A stretch of 64,000 bases of DNA from G020353115 sp964389685. Lineage in GTDB: Bacteria; Bacteroidota; Bacteroidia; Bacteroidales; VadinHA17. Positions within the stretch are counted from its first letter, which is position 1, and every line of letters starts with the position of its first letter. Of this stretch, positions 15,609 to 25,260 are shown piece after piece. The notes below the pieces were generated by a model that worked only from the letters and a program-made list of their open reading frames with translations, did not search any database and was not told the origin of the DNA. Made by a program: the position numbers and the translations under genes. The stretch is from the NCBI GenBank assembly GCA_964389685.1, contig CAYMFM010000003.1:62001-126000 (forward strand). Reading direction: 5' to 3'.

Positions 15609-16835
15609 TCAGTCAATGTTATACTCTTTAATTTTTCGATAGAGTGTTCGCTCTGATATACCCAGCTCTTTGGCAGCATGTTTTCGCTTGCCATGATGTT
15701 TTTCCAGGGCTTTCTTTATCAGTTCGATCTCCTTGTCAACCAGTGAAAGGGATTCTTCCACGATCTCTTCTGTATCCTGAATGGTATTGTCTTCCGGTGA
15801 AGTGACCTCAAAATGAGAAGGGGCTTCTTTCGTTGGCGTCTCCACGCTCTTATAGAGTTTCTGGATCAGTTGTTCTTTGCTATCACTCATTTCAATATCA
15901 CCATGATCCTTCTCCATCAGTTCAAACACCAGTTTCTTCAGGTCATTCATATCGTTTTTCATATCGAAAAGGATCTTATAGAGTATCTCACGTTCAGAAG
16001 AGAATGACCGGCTTTCGTCTTTCTGTATGATAGCCGGAAGTTTCACACCCTGGTAATCGGGCAAATAACTCCTCAGGGTATCGGCACCGATGAGCCTTGT
16101 TTGTTCGATAACGGATATTTGTTCTGTAATATTCTTCAGCTGCCGGATATTTCCCGGCCAGGAGTAGCTCAACAGGACCTTTTGGGCCTCCTCGTCGAGA
16201 CTGATTGCAGGCATCCGGTATTTGTCGGCAAAATCGACAGCGAATTTCCTGAAAAGGAGATGAATATCTTCTCCACGTTGCCGTAGGGGAGGAATAATAA
16301 TGGGTACGGTATTCAGGCGGTAGAAAAGATCCTCCCTGAATTTTGCTTCCTGAATGGGGATGAGAATATCAACATTGGTTGCTGCGATAACCCGGACATT
16401 CGTTTTCAATACTTTTGAAGATCCCACCTTGATAAATTCCCCACTTTCCAGAACACGTAGCAACCTGACCTGCGTAGCCAGTGGAAGTTCAGCCACTTCA
16501 TCCAGAAAAATGGTTCCTCCATTAGCCACCTCAAAATATCCTTTTCGGCTGTCGGTAGCCCCTGTAAACGATCCTTTTTCATGGCCAAACAATTCCGAAT
16601 CGATGGTCCCTTCGGGGATTGCTCCACAATTGACAGCGATATACTGGCCGTGTTTTCTTGCACTGTATTGATGAATGATCTGTGGGAACACCTCTTTACC
16701 GGTACCACTGTCACCAGAAATGAGCACCGACAGATCGGTAGGAGCAACCTGGACGGCAATGTCAATAGCCCGGTTTAATCCGATATAATTTCCAATAATA
16801 CCAAAACGCTGCTTTATTTTTTGTACATTATCCAT
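15609..16835 (-). CDS. Sigma54-interacting transcriptional activator (AAA+ / Fis HTH) without receiver domain
   Basis: 408 residues. Only about 12 residues precede the AAA+ domain, so there is no receiver or other sensory module. Walker A is GDSGTGKE (near 41-48). The sigma54-contact loop is the variant GSFTGATDS (GAFTGA with A to S) near 90. Walker B is GTIFLDEVAELP, with the arginine finger region FREDLFYRLN near 185. An acidic linker (about 275-360) leads to a Fis-type helix-turn-helix, KHAAKELGISERTLYRKIKEYNID. It would activate RpoN promoters. Its place ahead of lptE, TPR and secG is shared by many Bacteroidota. Its target genes are unknown. Confidence 0.93.
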   Translation of the reverse strand: MDNVQKIKQRFGIIGNYIGLNRAIDIAVQVAPTDLSVLISGDSGTGKEVFPQIIHQYSARKHGQYIAVNCGAIPEGTIDSELFGHEKGSFTGATDSRKGYFEVANGGTIFLDEVAELPLATQVRLLRVLESGEFIKVGSSKVLKTNVRVIAATNVDILIPIQEAKFREDLFYRLNTVPIIIPPLRQRGEDIHLLFRKFAVDFADKYRMPAISLDEEAQKVLLSYSWPGNIRQLKNITEQISVIEQTRLIGADTLRSYLPDYQGVKLPAIIQKDESRSFSSEREILYKILFDMKNDMNDLKKLVFELMEKDHGDIEMSDSKEQLIQKLYKSVETPTKEAPSHFEVTSPEDNTIQDTEEIVEESLSLVDKEIELIKKALEKHHGKRKHAAKELGISERTLYRKIKEYNID

Positions 16836-16951
16836 AGTTGCTCTGCTGAAGTCAAATCCATTGCGAAATTATAGATTTTTTGACAATTTATCCGGTTTTT
16901 TGCTCGTGAATTCGAGGAGATCGGACAGATTGGCACGTTACATGGTCGGAT

Positions 16952-18220
16952 TTAAAACGTATCCAATACCTCGACAATTACATCTTTGACCTTGTTGAAT
17001 GTTTCAAGGTTTTCCTCTTTGATGGGTTGGACCGGTGGAGCTTTAACCCTTAAGGGATCGATGGGTGATCCGTTCCGGTAAAACCGGAAATCAAGATGCG
17101 GACCGGTGGATAATCCGCTGCTCCCGACATACCCGATGGTTTCACCCTGTTTGACATATTTCCCGGTGTACATTCCATGGGCGTAATGGCTAAGGTGAAG
17201 GTAAGCGGTGGTATAAACGCTGTTATGACGAATCTTCACCATGTTCCCTGCATCCCCGTTTCTTCCCATCTGGATGACCTTTCCGTCACCGATGGCATGG
17301 ACCGGAGTACCGACCGGTGCTGCGTAATCGACACCATAATGCGGCCGTCTGATTTTCAGGATGGGATGCAGTCGGGAATGGGAGAACCCGGAACTGATCC
17401 TGGAGAACCGCAGAGGAGCCTTCAGAAATGCTTTTTTCAGGCTCTGACCATCGGTGTGGTAATAGCTCTCTTCCCCATCCTGAATAAAGGGTATGGCATA
17501 AAACTCTTCACCGGCATGCTTGAACCAGGCTGCGTATATTTTCCCCAGCCCGACAGAGACCGTATCAATATACTGCTCTTCATACATCACCTTGAACTCA
17601 TCTCCCTTCTGTAACCCGAAGAAATCGATGCTCCAGGCAAAAATTTCAGAGAGCTCAATGGCTAAGAGAGGATTTATTCCGCTGTCGGTCATGGAATACC
17701 ATAGCGAAGTTTCTATCGTTCCCCGGGCTGTTTTCTGCACAGAAGCTAACTCTTTCTCTCGCTTTGTAACCAGTATCGAATCGCGCAGGTCAATAACAAA
17801 ATATTCGATGGGGGTATGTTCGTATACGAAGATCTGAGCAGTTGAAAGAGAATCTTTTAAACAGAAGAGTGTATAGTGATTGCCCTGCCTGATGTTTCGC
17901 ACATCAAAGATGTTTTTGGATTTCCGCGTTATCTCTTGAACCGTTTGAGAAGAAACATTATACCGGTACAGGATGTCTGAGAGGTATTGGTTTCTGCGGA
18001 CCCTCCCGTCGATCAGGTCATAGGGTTCAATGGGGTAACCGTACCGGGTTTCAACAACAGGTGTTAACCGGACAGTGTCCTCTTCAACCAGGGTTACCGG
18101 TGTTTCATTCGATTCGGAGCCACCCGGGAAAATGAGCAGCAACAGCATCAGGATGAACCCGCTGAAAAACCGGACCAGAGGTGCCGGAAACAGGGTGCTA
18201 TTTTTTTGATTTGTGTTCAA
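16952..18220 (-). CDS. M23 family (LytM-like) peptidase, membrane anchored or exported
   Basis: The TTG at 18220 (overlapping the leuS TGA by 4 bases) gives about 422 residues with a hydrophobic N-terminus (VRFFSGFILMLLLLIF). An upstream ATG at 18286 lies inside leuS and is less likely. Residues after about 60 form an OapA/LysM-like region. The C-terminal LytM domain has RPHYGVDYAAPVGTPV, giving the HxxxD zinc ligands. The usual second motif HxH appears as GPHLDFRFYRNG, so the third ligand is Asp, not His. The family cleaves peptidoglycan cross-links, but this substitution makes activity uncertain; it could be a regulator of other hydrolases. Confidence 0.85.
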   Translation of the reverse strand: MNTNQKNSTLFPAPLVRFFSGFILMLLLLIFPGGSESNETPVTLVEEDTVRLTPVVETRYGYPIEPYDLIDGRVRRNQYLSDILYRYNVSSQTVQEITRKSKNIFDVRNIRQGNHYTLFCLKDSLSTAQIFVYEHTPIEYFVIDLRDSILVTKREKELASVQKTARGTIETSLWYSMTDSGINPLLAIELSEIFAWSIDFFGLQKGDEFKVMYEEQYIDTVSVGLGKIYAAWFKHAGEEFYAIPFIQDGEESYYHTDGQSLKKAFLKAPLRFSRISSGFSHSRLHPILKIRRPHYGVDYAAPVGTPVHAIGDGKVIQMGRNGDAGNMVKIRHNSVYTTAYLHLSHYAHGMYTGKYVKQGETIGYVGSSGLSTGPHLDFRFYRNGSPIDPLRVKAPPVQPIKEENLETFNKVKDVIVEVLDTF

Positions 18221-20871
18221 ACAACGATGTTTACAATTTTTTGGGGGACAACGATCACCTTTTTTGGTTGTTTCCCTTCGAGCCACCGCTGTGCATTTTC
18301 ATCCTGCAGCACGGTAGATTCGATATCTTTCTTACTCATATCCGTCGGCAGGTTTATCCTGAACCGTAGCTTCCCGTTGAACGATACCGGGTATTCATAG
18401 GTTTCCTCTTCCAGTAACTGTTCATCATATTCCGGGAAGGGCTGGATGGATATACTCGGGGCATTTCCCAGGATTTTCCAGATCTCTTCTGCCAGGTGAG
18501 GTGCAAAGGGTGATAAAACCTGCATGAACTGTTCGGCAGTATTTTTTGCCACTCTTCCTTTTTTTATGCAAAGATTAGTAAAGATCATCATCTGGGCTAT
18601 GGCTGTATTGAACCGCAGACCCTCTATATCGTTCTGAATTTTCTTAATGGTTTGATGGAGTGATTTGAGAACTTCCTTATCTTCTTCAATATCCTGTATA
18701 TGAGCAGGATCTCCGAAGAATTTATATACTCTTTTCAGAAAGCCAAAAACCCCTTTGATACCCTTTTCCGACCAGGGTTTGGTTGCCTCGAGCGGACCCA
18801 TGAACATTTCGTATAATCGCATGGAATCGGCGCCGTACTTTTTTACAACATCATCAGGATTAATGACATTTTTGAGCGATTTTGACATCTTAGCGACAAT
18901 CTGCTTCAGCTCTTCACCCGTTTTTGCATGATAGAATTTTTCATCCTTTTCTACCACATGGTCTGAAGATATTTTTGCACCGGTCCTTGTTTCATATGCA
19001 TAGGCAAGGATCATCCCCTGGTTGAACAGTTTTGGAAAAGGTTCCTGGTGAGATACTATTCCCAGGTCATATAATACCTTATGCCAGAAACGACTGTACA
19101 GAAGGTGCAGCACAGCATGTTCCGCACCACCGATATAAAGGTCGACCGGCATCCAGTATTTCTCCTTTTCGGGAGCGAATATTGCATCCTTGTTGTGTGG
19201 ATCCAGGTATCTGAGGTAGTACCAGCAGGAACCGGCCCATTGTGGCATAGTATTGGTTTCACGCCGTCCTTTTCTGCCGTTTTTGTCTGTAACCTTAAGC
19301 CAGTCGGTTGCATTGGCAAGAGGCGACTCACCTGCTTCACCCGGTTCATAATTCTCCAGTTCAGGAAGTTTAAGGGGTAATTCTGATTCATCCAGCAGAC
19401 TAATGGTACCATCTTCCCAGTGTACTGCAGGGAATGGTTCTCCCCAGTAGCGCTGACGGCTGAATAGCCAGTCGCGAATCTTGTAGTTAACGGCATAATT
19501 ACCCAGCCCGTTTTTCTTCAGCCACTCAACGGTTGTCCTGATCCCTTCATCTTTGTTCATTCCATTGATATCCAATCCTGTTTTAGGTGAGGATGAATTG
19601 ATGTAATTACCATCCTCGGTCCAGCAGGCTTTTGTGTTCAATACCTGTTGTCTGAGTTCGGGATCTGCATCAATCGGATCCATAATACATACTACCGGGA
19701 TGTCGAATTTCCTGGCAAATTCAAAATCGCGGGTATCATGTGCTGGAACGGCCATTATTGCACCTGTACCATATCCCATCATCACATAATCGGCAATCCA
19801 GATCGGGATCCTCTCTTTATTGACAGGATTAATGGCGTAACGCCCGGTGAAGACACCCGTTTTTTCCTTTGCCAGATCGGTACGGTCGAGGTCCGATTTC
19901 AGGGCTGCTTCCCTTACGTAAGTTTCAATCTCTTTTGCTTTTTTAGCTGTTTTGATTTGATCCAGCCAGGGGTGTTCCGGTGCAATGACCATGTAGGTTG
20001 CACCGAACAGAGTATCCGGCCGCGTGGTAAAACAGCGAAGCTTTTCGTCCAATCCCTCCACAGTGAAATCCACATTGGCACCTTCAGACCGGCCAATCCA
20101 GTTCCGTTGTTGGTCCTTAATACCTTGAGGCCAGTCCATCTCATTAAGCCCCTCTAATAGCCGTTCCGCATAATGTGGAATCCTTAACCACCACTGCTTG
20201 AGATTCTTTTTTGTAACCAGATTACCACATTTCTCATGTGATCCGTCAACCAAAACCTCCTCATTTGCGCATACAATCTTGCAGCTTGGGCAGTACCATA
20301 CCTGGGCATTGGCATAGTATGCAAGCCGATGATCATCAATGAATTTTTTTTCGGCATCCGGACCTTCCTGTTTTACTTCATCCGGGATTGTGAGTTCTGC
20401 AATAGGCCTGCCCCTATTTTGTTTTTTGTCGAACCAGGTAATATACATCTGAATGAATATCCACTGTGTCCACTTATAGTATTGTGTATCTGTCGTGTTT
20501 ACCTCACGATCCCAGTCATAGGCAAGTCCCAGCGATTTTATCTGTTTGCGGAAGGTATCGCAATTTTTGCCTGTAGTAACAGCAGGATGTGTACCGGTCT
20601 GTATAGCATATTGTTCTGCTGGTAATCCAAAGGCATCCCATCCCATTGGGTGCAGCACATTAAATCCCTTCATTCGCTTGTACCTTGCTACGATATCTGT
20701 AGCCGTATATCCTTCAGGGTGACCCACATGCAGACCGCTTCCGGAAGGGTATGGATACATGTCGAGCACATAGTACTTCGGTTTACTCTCATCAGCTTCG
20801 ACACTGAAAGTTCTGTTTTCTTCCCAGTACTGCTGCCATTTCTTCTCTATATGCCGAAAATGATAATTCAT
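18217..20871 (-). CDS. leuS: Leucine--tRNA ligase
   Basis: 884 residues. The class I signature is YPSGSGLHVGHPEGYTATD (HIGH equivalent HVGH near 45), with the CP1 editing domain containing TRPDTLFGATYMVIAPEH. A zinc-like CPSCKIVCANEE segment lies near 200-210, and the KMSKS loop (AKMSKSLKNVINPDDVV) near 660. It charges tRNA-Leu. The stop overlaps the proposed start of the M23 gene. It is divergent from tRNA-Arg, with 76 bases between. Confidence 0.98.
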   Translation of the reverse strand: MNYHFRHIEKKWQQYWEENRTFSVEADESKPKYYVLDMYPYPSGSGLHVGHPEGYTATDIVARYKRMKGFNVLHPMGWDAFGLPAEQYAIQTGTHPAVTTGKNCDTFRKQIKSLGLAYDWDREVNTTDTQYYKWTQWIFIQMYITWFDKKQNRGRPIAELTIPDEVKQEGPDAEKKFIDDHRLAYYANAQVWYCPSCKIVCANEEVLVDGSHEKCGNLVTKKNLKQWWLRIPHYAERLLEGLNEMDWPQGIKDQQRNWIGRSEGANVDFTVEGLDEKLRCFTTRPDTLFGATYMVIAPEHPWLDQIKTAKKAKEIETYVREAALKSDLDRTDLAKEKTGVFTGRYAINPVNKERIPIWIADYVMMGYGTGAIMAVPAHDTRDFEFARKFDIPVVCIMDPIDADPELRQQVLNTKACWTEDGNYINSSSPKTGLDINGMNKDEGIRTTVEWLKKNGLGNYAVNYKIRDWLFSRQRYWGEPFPAVHWEDGTISLLDESELPLKLPELENYEPGEAGESPLANATDWLKVTDKNGRKGRRETNTMPQWAGSCWYYLRYLDPHNKDAIFAPEKEKYWMPVDLYIGGAEHAVLHLLYSRFWHKVLYDLGIVSHQEPFPKLFNQGMILAYAYETRTGAKISSDHVVEKDEKFYHAKTGEELKQIVAKMSKSLKNVINPDDVVKKYGADSMRLYEMFMGPLEATKPWSEKGIKGVFGFLKRVYKFFGDPAHIQDIEEDKEVLKSLHQTIKKIQNDIEGLRFNTAIAQMMIFTNLCIKKGRVAKNTAEQFMQVLSPFAPHLAEEIWKILGNAPSISIQPFPEYDEQLLEEETYEYPVSFNGKLRFRINLPTDMSKKDIESTVLQDENAQRWLEGKQPKKVIVVPQKIVNIVV

Positions 20872-20947
20872 GGGGTTCCTGTTGGTATCGGGTTTCTGAT
20901 TAACAAACAGCGAAATTAATTATATTTTTTAAATTTGCACGGAATAT

Positions 20948-21021
20948 GGTCCCGTAGTTCAATTGGATAGAATACCAGATTCCGGTTCTGGCGGTTGCGC
21001 GTTCGAGTCGCGCCGGGATCA
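20948..21021 (+). tRNA. tRNA-Arg (anticodon CCG)
   Basis: The cloverleaf was folded by eye. The acceptor GGTCCCG / CGGGATC has one G-U pair, and the D arm is GTTC / GAAT. The anticodon stem CCAGA / TCTGG has loop TTCCGGT, giving CCG. The T arm GCGCG-TTCGAGT-CGCGC is followed by discriminator A. CCA is not encoded. A terminator follows at once. Confidence 0.95.
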
Positions 21022-21144
21022 CATAAGAAAAACCTCCTCCTTTCAGGAGGTTTTTTTATCAGGAAAAACCACCAGAGCTTGCTCTTTGGCGGTTTTTTCT
21101 GATTAAAAAAAATTGCGGCGAAGCCGCTAAGGTTTTTCTTATGT
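21021..21144. repeat. Nested inverted repeat starting at the tRNA-Arg 3' end, including the tRNA terminator
   Basis: The outer 15-bp arms are perfect: ACATAAGAAAAACCT (21021-21035) and AGGTTTTTCTTATGT (21130-21144). Inside is a terminator (AACCTCCT 21031-21038 / AGGAGGTT 21045-21052 then T7). A long imperfect palindrome follows at about 21060-21105 around AGAGCTTGCTCT, then GCGGC-GAA-GCCGC near 21114-21126. The arm begins on the tRNA discriminator base. Confidence 0.75.
21031..21057 (+). terminator. Terminator of tRNA-Arg
   Basis: Stem AACCTCCT / AGGAGGTT with a six-base loop, followed by seven T. Confidence 0.85.
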
Positions 21145-21535
21145 GAAAGCCCACCCTTGCGTCCGCCCCGCTGAAAGCGGGGCAATCCCGCCCATAAGAC
21201 ATTTTCGTGTTGTGTTAACCCGAAAAATTCAAAGAATTTTTCGCCATTTATGGCTGACGAAAAGTCAAATTCAAGTATGTCAACTGTTTAACCCGCATTA
21301 TTTATGAATAATCCGGGTTAATCCACCTTTGTGGATCACGAGTCCCTGACTGAGAGTCATGGGGGAGTAATCCGCCGGGATAACAAAAAATAGGCCTGGG
21401 CCTTTTTTTGTGGCGGGGCTCGAACCAAGAATATCTAAGAAAATAGTCATGCTGAACTTGTTTCAGCATCTTTAATAGATTCTGAATCGAGTTCAGAATG
21501 ACAGAACAGAGCTCGCTCTTTAGCGGTTTTGCTGA
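21145..21535. repeat. Repeat-rich non-coding stretch between tRNA-Arg and GH78
   Basis: No convincing gene. Seen in order: hairpin CCCCGCT-GAA-AGCGGGG near 21166; CGAAAAATTC / GAATTTTTCG near 21223-21245; a 34-bp palindrome at 21288-21321 (AACCCG...CGGGTT) identical to one at 54570; ATCCAC / GTGGAT; a terminator-like AGGC-CTG-GGCC-T7 near 21393; and the repeat 21446-21502 with hairpins ATGCTGAA / TTCAGCAT and ATTCTGAA / TTCAGAAT. A second copy of the AGAGCT-GCTCTTT-GCGGTTTT-CTGAT module (first at about 21075) ends the stretch at 21508-21535. Confidence 0.7.
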
Positions 21536-24500
21536 TCAGTCCGAAACAGTAAACTCGTATTGTCCCGACAGCAGTTCATAGACTGCCTTATGCTTTTTAT
21601 ACCCGGTAAAGGTCACTCCTTCAGCGATTTTCGCAGGCACATTACTTTCTTTCACGGTCTGTTCCGGATCTGCAGGTAAATAAAGCGTCGCACCCGCATT
21701 GGCTGGAACGGTTACTTGAACGATCAGGATACCGTTTTCAACTTTCCAGGAGCTTTCTATTCTCCCATACATTGAGTCATAATAACCGGTTGCCCACTTC
21801 ATTTTACCGGTAGGATCGGGTTCAGGCTGCAGGATGAAGTGCTTGAAACCGGGATGGCTTTCATCCCGCTGTATTCCTGCAGAAAAAGCCATCATCCATT
21901 GCCCGACTGCGCCAAAAGAGTAGTGGTTAAACGAGTTCATGCTGTTATTCCCTCCAAATCCATCTTCTATCGTATAGGAGTTAAGGCGCTCCCAAATGGT
22001 AGTGGCTCCCTGGTTTACAGGATACAACCATGAAGGATAAGATTCCTGCTGCAACATTCGATAGGCAACATCATTGAATCCGTTATCGGAGAGTGCCTTG
22101 CTGATCCAGGCCGTTCCGATGAATCCCGTCATCAAAGAACAGGGAGGCCGGACTACACCGGCATCATCCGCTCGTTTAGAGGTACATGCCTTTGCCAGGT
22201 TCTCAGCCGCCCCCGGTCTGTTTTCTTCGTTGAAGGCGCCCAGAGCCAGGGGGACGGCGTAAGAAGCCTGTGTGTCGACAAATACTCTCTCACCTGTATC
22301 CTCCTCACGGGGTATGTTATCCTGGCCTGGTCGGGTTATTCTGTTGAATGAACCACTGTTGGCAGATTTAATGGTCTTATGCGTTTCCGGGTCGATGAAG
22401 GTAGCATTGAAATGTGCCTTCCTCTCTTCATATTTCCCCCAATACCTTGCTGCATCTTCATTTCTGTAGAGGATCTCTGCAACCCTGGCTATGATCTCCA
22501 GGTCAAAAATATAGTAAGCTTCCCACAGGAGGGAGTTATCGTTTTTATTCCCTTCCGGACTCAGCCAGTCGCCAAGTGGACCTTCTGTCATTACACCGGT
22601 TTTTTCATCAATCCGCGTTTCGAGATAAGCCATGTACTTTTTCATGGCATCATAATGCTCCTGCAATAGTTCAATATCTCCATATTGCAGGTAGGCTTCC
22701 CAGTCTACTGTCATTCCTGCGCTTCCCCAGAGGATCCCTCCGAAACCTCTCCCGACCGGTGCTACATCTGAAAACCGGCCGTTACTATCCTGCATGTCAC
22801 GCATGGCAAGGAGATGGCGCTTCAGGAACTGATTGGCGTCAGCCAGATAGGTGGCGGTCCGGGAAAACACCGAAATATCACCCGACCATCCCATGCGTTC
22901 ATTACGCTGTGGACAATCAGTCGGGATCGATAAGAAATTGCCCCTTTGTGACCAGACAATATTTTCCCACAACCGGTTGACTTTCTCGTTGGAGGTAATG
23001 TAGGAAGCGGTCAGTTTCTTTACGGAGCTGATAACCAATCCCTCAATCTTCTCAGGCGGCACTGCTTCGTCGATGCCTGTAATTTCAACATATCTGTATC
23101 CGTGAAATGTAAAATGAGGCTGGATGATGTTTTTCCCGTCCTTCATAATGAACAGGTCCTGTGCGTTTGCAGCACGGATATTTTCCAGCATGACCATACC
23201 TGCGTTATCCTGGTATTCCTCCATGTCCGGGTAAAGCACCTCGGCATATCTTAACCGGATTTTTGTGCCAGCCTTTCCATTCCCGATGGTTATCCTTGGG
23301 ATACCCACCATGTTTTGTCCCATATCGTAGACAAAAACTCCCGGGCGGACTTCTGTCATGCTCTGTGCTTTCAATGTTTTAACAACCGTGGCACTCTCCC
23401 CGATCTGGCCAGTCAGACAGAGACTGTCATAATCCAAAGCTGTTGTGGAACCCATAAAACCGGTTGAACTACCGGTAAAAGCGGTTCCTTCCAGGGGGAC
23501 TGTGACTGCTTCTTTCCAGGTGGAGTCGTCATAACCGGCTGTGGCCCAATTTTCAATGGCAGCTTCTTTTCTTGCATCATAAACCTCTCCCTGGAAAAAA
23601 CTGCCATATATAACCGGACCATCGTGATAATATTTCCACTCTTTATCGTTTGAAGAGATGATTTCCTCAGTTCCGTCCTGATAGGTTATCACCAGCCTGG
23701 CCAGCAATGACTGCCGGTCGCCGAAGTAATTCCAGTTGCTACCGGTGAAGGTATAGTTACCGCTCCACCATCCTTCGCCCAGCTTTGCCCCCAGGGCATT
23801 CCCCTCACCCGGAATGATCATGCTGGTCACGTTATAGGTCTGGTACATGTGCGTTTTGTTATATTGTGTCAGTCCCGGATTGAAATAATCTTCACCCACA
23901 CGGTTCCCATTCAGGTATATCTCATAGACACCCCGTGCCGTAACATACAAACGAGCCTGTTTAACACCCGTCCCGGCAGCGAATTCTGTCCGTAGCAATG
24001 GCATGGAATTACGGCTTGGATTGGCTGTAATGAATAATTCATCCTGACTGCCATCAAGAACGTACTGTCCATTGTTCACAGAGAAGCCGGGATTTCCGGA
24101 TTCCGTATAACCGGCAAAGATGCCGTGATAGCCTGGTTTTGTCAGGTCCTCGAAAAAGATGGTATTTGAGGGTCTTCGGTAATGTTTAATGGCAAGTTGA
24201 GAGAGGTATGCTTTCTGGCCTTGATCTACTGAAAATCCAATATCCGCCAGCATTGGAAAACTGATGTAATCACCACCAACCCCAACCGGATTGATGTTGA
24301 AGCCACCACCACTCCGCCAGGAAGCGCGGGGATTCTTCAATGTGTGATCCGGATCCGTTCCATTTATACCGATGGTCAGGATCCCGAAAACACTGTGGAT
24401 GTAAATGTTGTGCGGATCGTATTTGTTTTTCCGGTTGATGATCGTTAGCGGGATATCAATGCTGTATAACGGTTTATCCGGCTGGTCATCCGGATGGTAC

Positions 24501-25204
24501 CCCACGCGGTAAATATTGAACCGGGCCAGTCCGGATGACGATCCGTTCACTTCTGAAATATCAAGTTCCAGCTTAACATAGTGTCCGTCTCTTCCGCTTT
24601 CGATCCCATAGATATTCATGTTTTTGTCGAGCAGCCGGTTATCGTTGGCACCCAGTATAAAACCTGCCCTGGTACTGCCTGTTGATTCATCAAGACAGAG
24701 GGTGTATTCCACCTTGAATACCGAGAGGTAGTGGGAGTAGAGTACCATATATGAAGCCCTTCCACCAATCCATTCAGCACCATCCCATGCTAATAATCCC
24801 GGATCGCTATTCATCAGGCCTGTTTCAAACCATGAATTGTCACTGACAGGTTCTTCATCCTGATCCCAAATGGTAACCGACCAGGTATAACATGTAGCTG
24901 GTTGCAGGGGTTTACCCTCGTACCGTATTGCAAGGGAAACATCACTTTCGGTTTTTTCGGTATCCCACATGAGGTTTCCGGATGGATCAACCACTTTGAT
25001 ACGATAGGCTTTCTGTTTCAATCCCCGTGCTCCCTCAGGGGCAATCATCTCCCAGCTGAACCGGGGGTGCGCCACATCGATGCCAAGGGGGGTTGTTGTA
25101 TATTCTGTCTGCAGGTTCTTTATGCCTGTTGCACCATATACAATGCCGGTGTTAAGAATAACTGCCAGCGATGCTAACAGGATGGATGTAAACTGTTTTC
25201 TCAT
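21536..25204 (-). CDS. Exported alpha-L-rhamnosidase, GH78, with inserted jelly-roll-like domain
   Basis: 1222 residues with a signal peptide (MRKQFTSILLASLAVILNTGIVYG). N-terminal fibronectin-like beta domain, then PARLYVTARGVYEIYLNG-type accessory domain near 410-430. The (alpha/alpha)6 catalytic barrel carries DCPQRNERMGWSGD near 763, matching the family's Asp/Glu/Asp catalytic set. TTIWER near 1068 carries the second catalytic glutamate. About 200 residues (roughly 150-355), lying between AEWIGG and the accessory domain, are an extra module with lectin or DUF1080-like features (RAGFILGANDNRL, YVKLELDIS). It releases terminal L-rhamnose from glycans or glycosides in the periplasm. No SusCD transporter is adjacent. 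Confidence 0.95.
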   Translation of the reverse strand: MRKQFTSILLASLAVILNTGIVYGATGIKNLQTEYTTTPLGIDVAHPRFSWEMIAPEGARGLKQKAYRIKVVDPSGNLMWDTEKTESDVSLAIRYEGKPLQPATCYTWSVTIWDQDEEPVSDNSWFETGLMNSDPGLLAWDGAEWIGGRASYMVLYSHYLSVFKVEYTLCLDESTGSTRAGFILGANDNRLLDKNMNIYGIESGRDGHYVKLELDISEVNGSSSGLARFNIYRVGYHPDDQPDKPLYSIDIPLTIINRKNKYDPHNIYIHSVFGILTIGINGTDPDHTLKNPRASWRSGGGFNINPVGVGGDYISFPMLADIGFSVDQGQKAYLSQLAIKHYRRPSNTIFFEDLTKPGYHGIFAGYTESGNPGFSVNNGQYVLDGSQDELFITANPSRNSMPLLRTEFAAGTGVKQARLYVTARGVYEIYLNGNRVGEDYFNPGLTQYNKTHMYQTYNVTSMIIPGEGNALGAKLGEGWWSGNYTFTGSNWNYFGDRQSLLARLVITYQDGTEEIISSNDKEWKYYHDGPVIYGSFFQGEVYDARKEAAIENWATAGYDDSTWKEAVTVPLEGTAFTGSSTGFMGSTTALDYDSLCLTGQIGESATVVKTLKAQSMTEVRPGVFVYDMGQNMVGIPRITIGNGKAGTKIRLRYAEVLYPDMEEYQDNAGMVMLENIRAANAQDLFIMKDGKNIIQPHFTFHGYRYVEITGIDEAVPPEKIEGLVISSVKKLTASYITSNEKVNRLWENIVWSQRGNFLSIPTDCPQRNERMGWSGDISVFSRTATYLADANQFLKRHLLAMRDMQDSNGRFSDVAPVGRGFGGILWGSAGMTVDWEAYLQYGDIELLQEHYDAMKKYMAYLETRIDEKTGVMTEGPLGDWLSPEGNKNDNSLLWEAYYIFDLEIIARVAEILYRNEDAARYWGKYEERKAHFNATFIDPETHKTIKSANSGSFNRITRPGQDNIPREEDTGERVFVDTQASYAVPLALGAFNEENRPGAAENLAKACTSKRADDAGVVRPPCSLMTGFIGTAWISKALSDNGFNDVAYRMLQQESYPSWLYPVNQGATTIWERLNSYTIEDGFGGNNSMNSFNHYSFGAVGQWMMAFSAGIQRDESHPGFKHFILQPEPDPTGKMKWATGYYDSMYGRIESSWKVENGILIVQVTVPANAGATLYLPADPEQTVKESNVPAKIAEGVTFTGYKKHKAVYELLSGQYEFTVSD

Positions 25205-25260
25205 GTTGATGATGATTGGATTTAAATTTAATCCAACTGTAGCTCAAATCCAAATGATAA

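Noticed and set aside
16930..16948. Sigma54 promoter (TTGGCACG) next to the sigma54 regulator
   Set aside because: The -12 element is absent at the required spacing and it would read into the 3' end of the M23 gene.
21290..21410. A second, decayed tRNA after tRNA-Arg (GCCGGGATAACA end)
   Set aside because: I could not form matching acceptor and anticodon stems; only the tail resembles tRNA-Arg.
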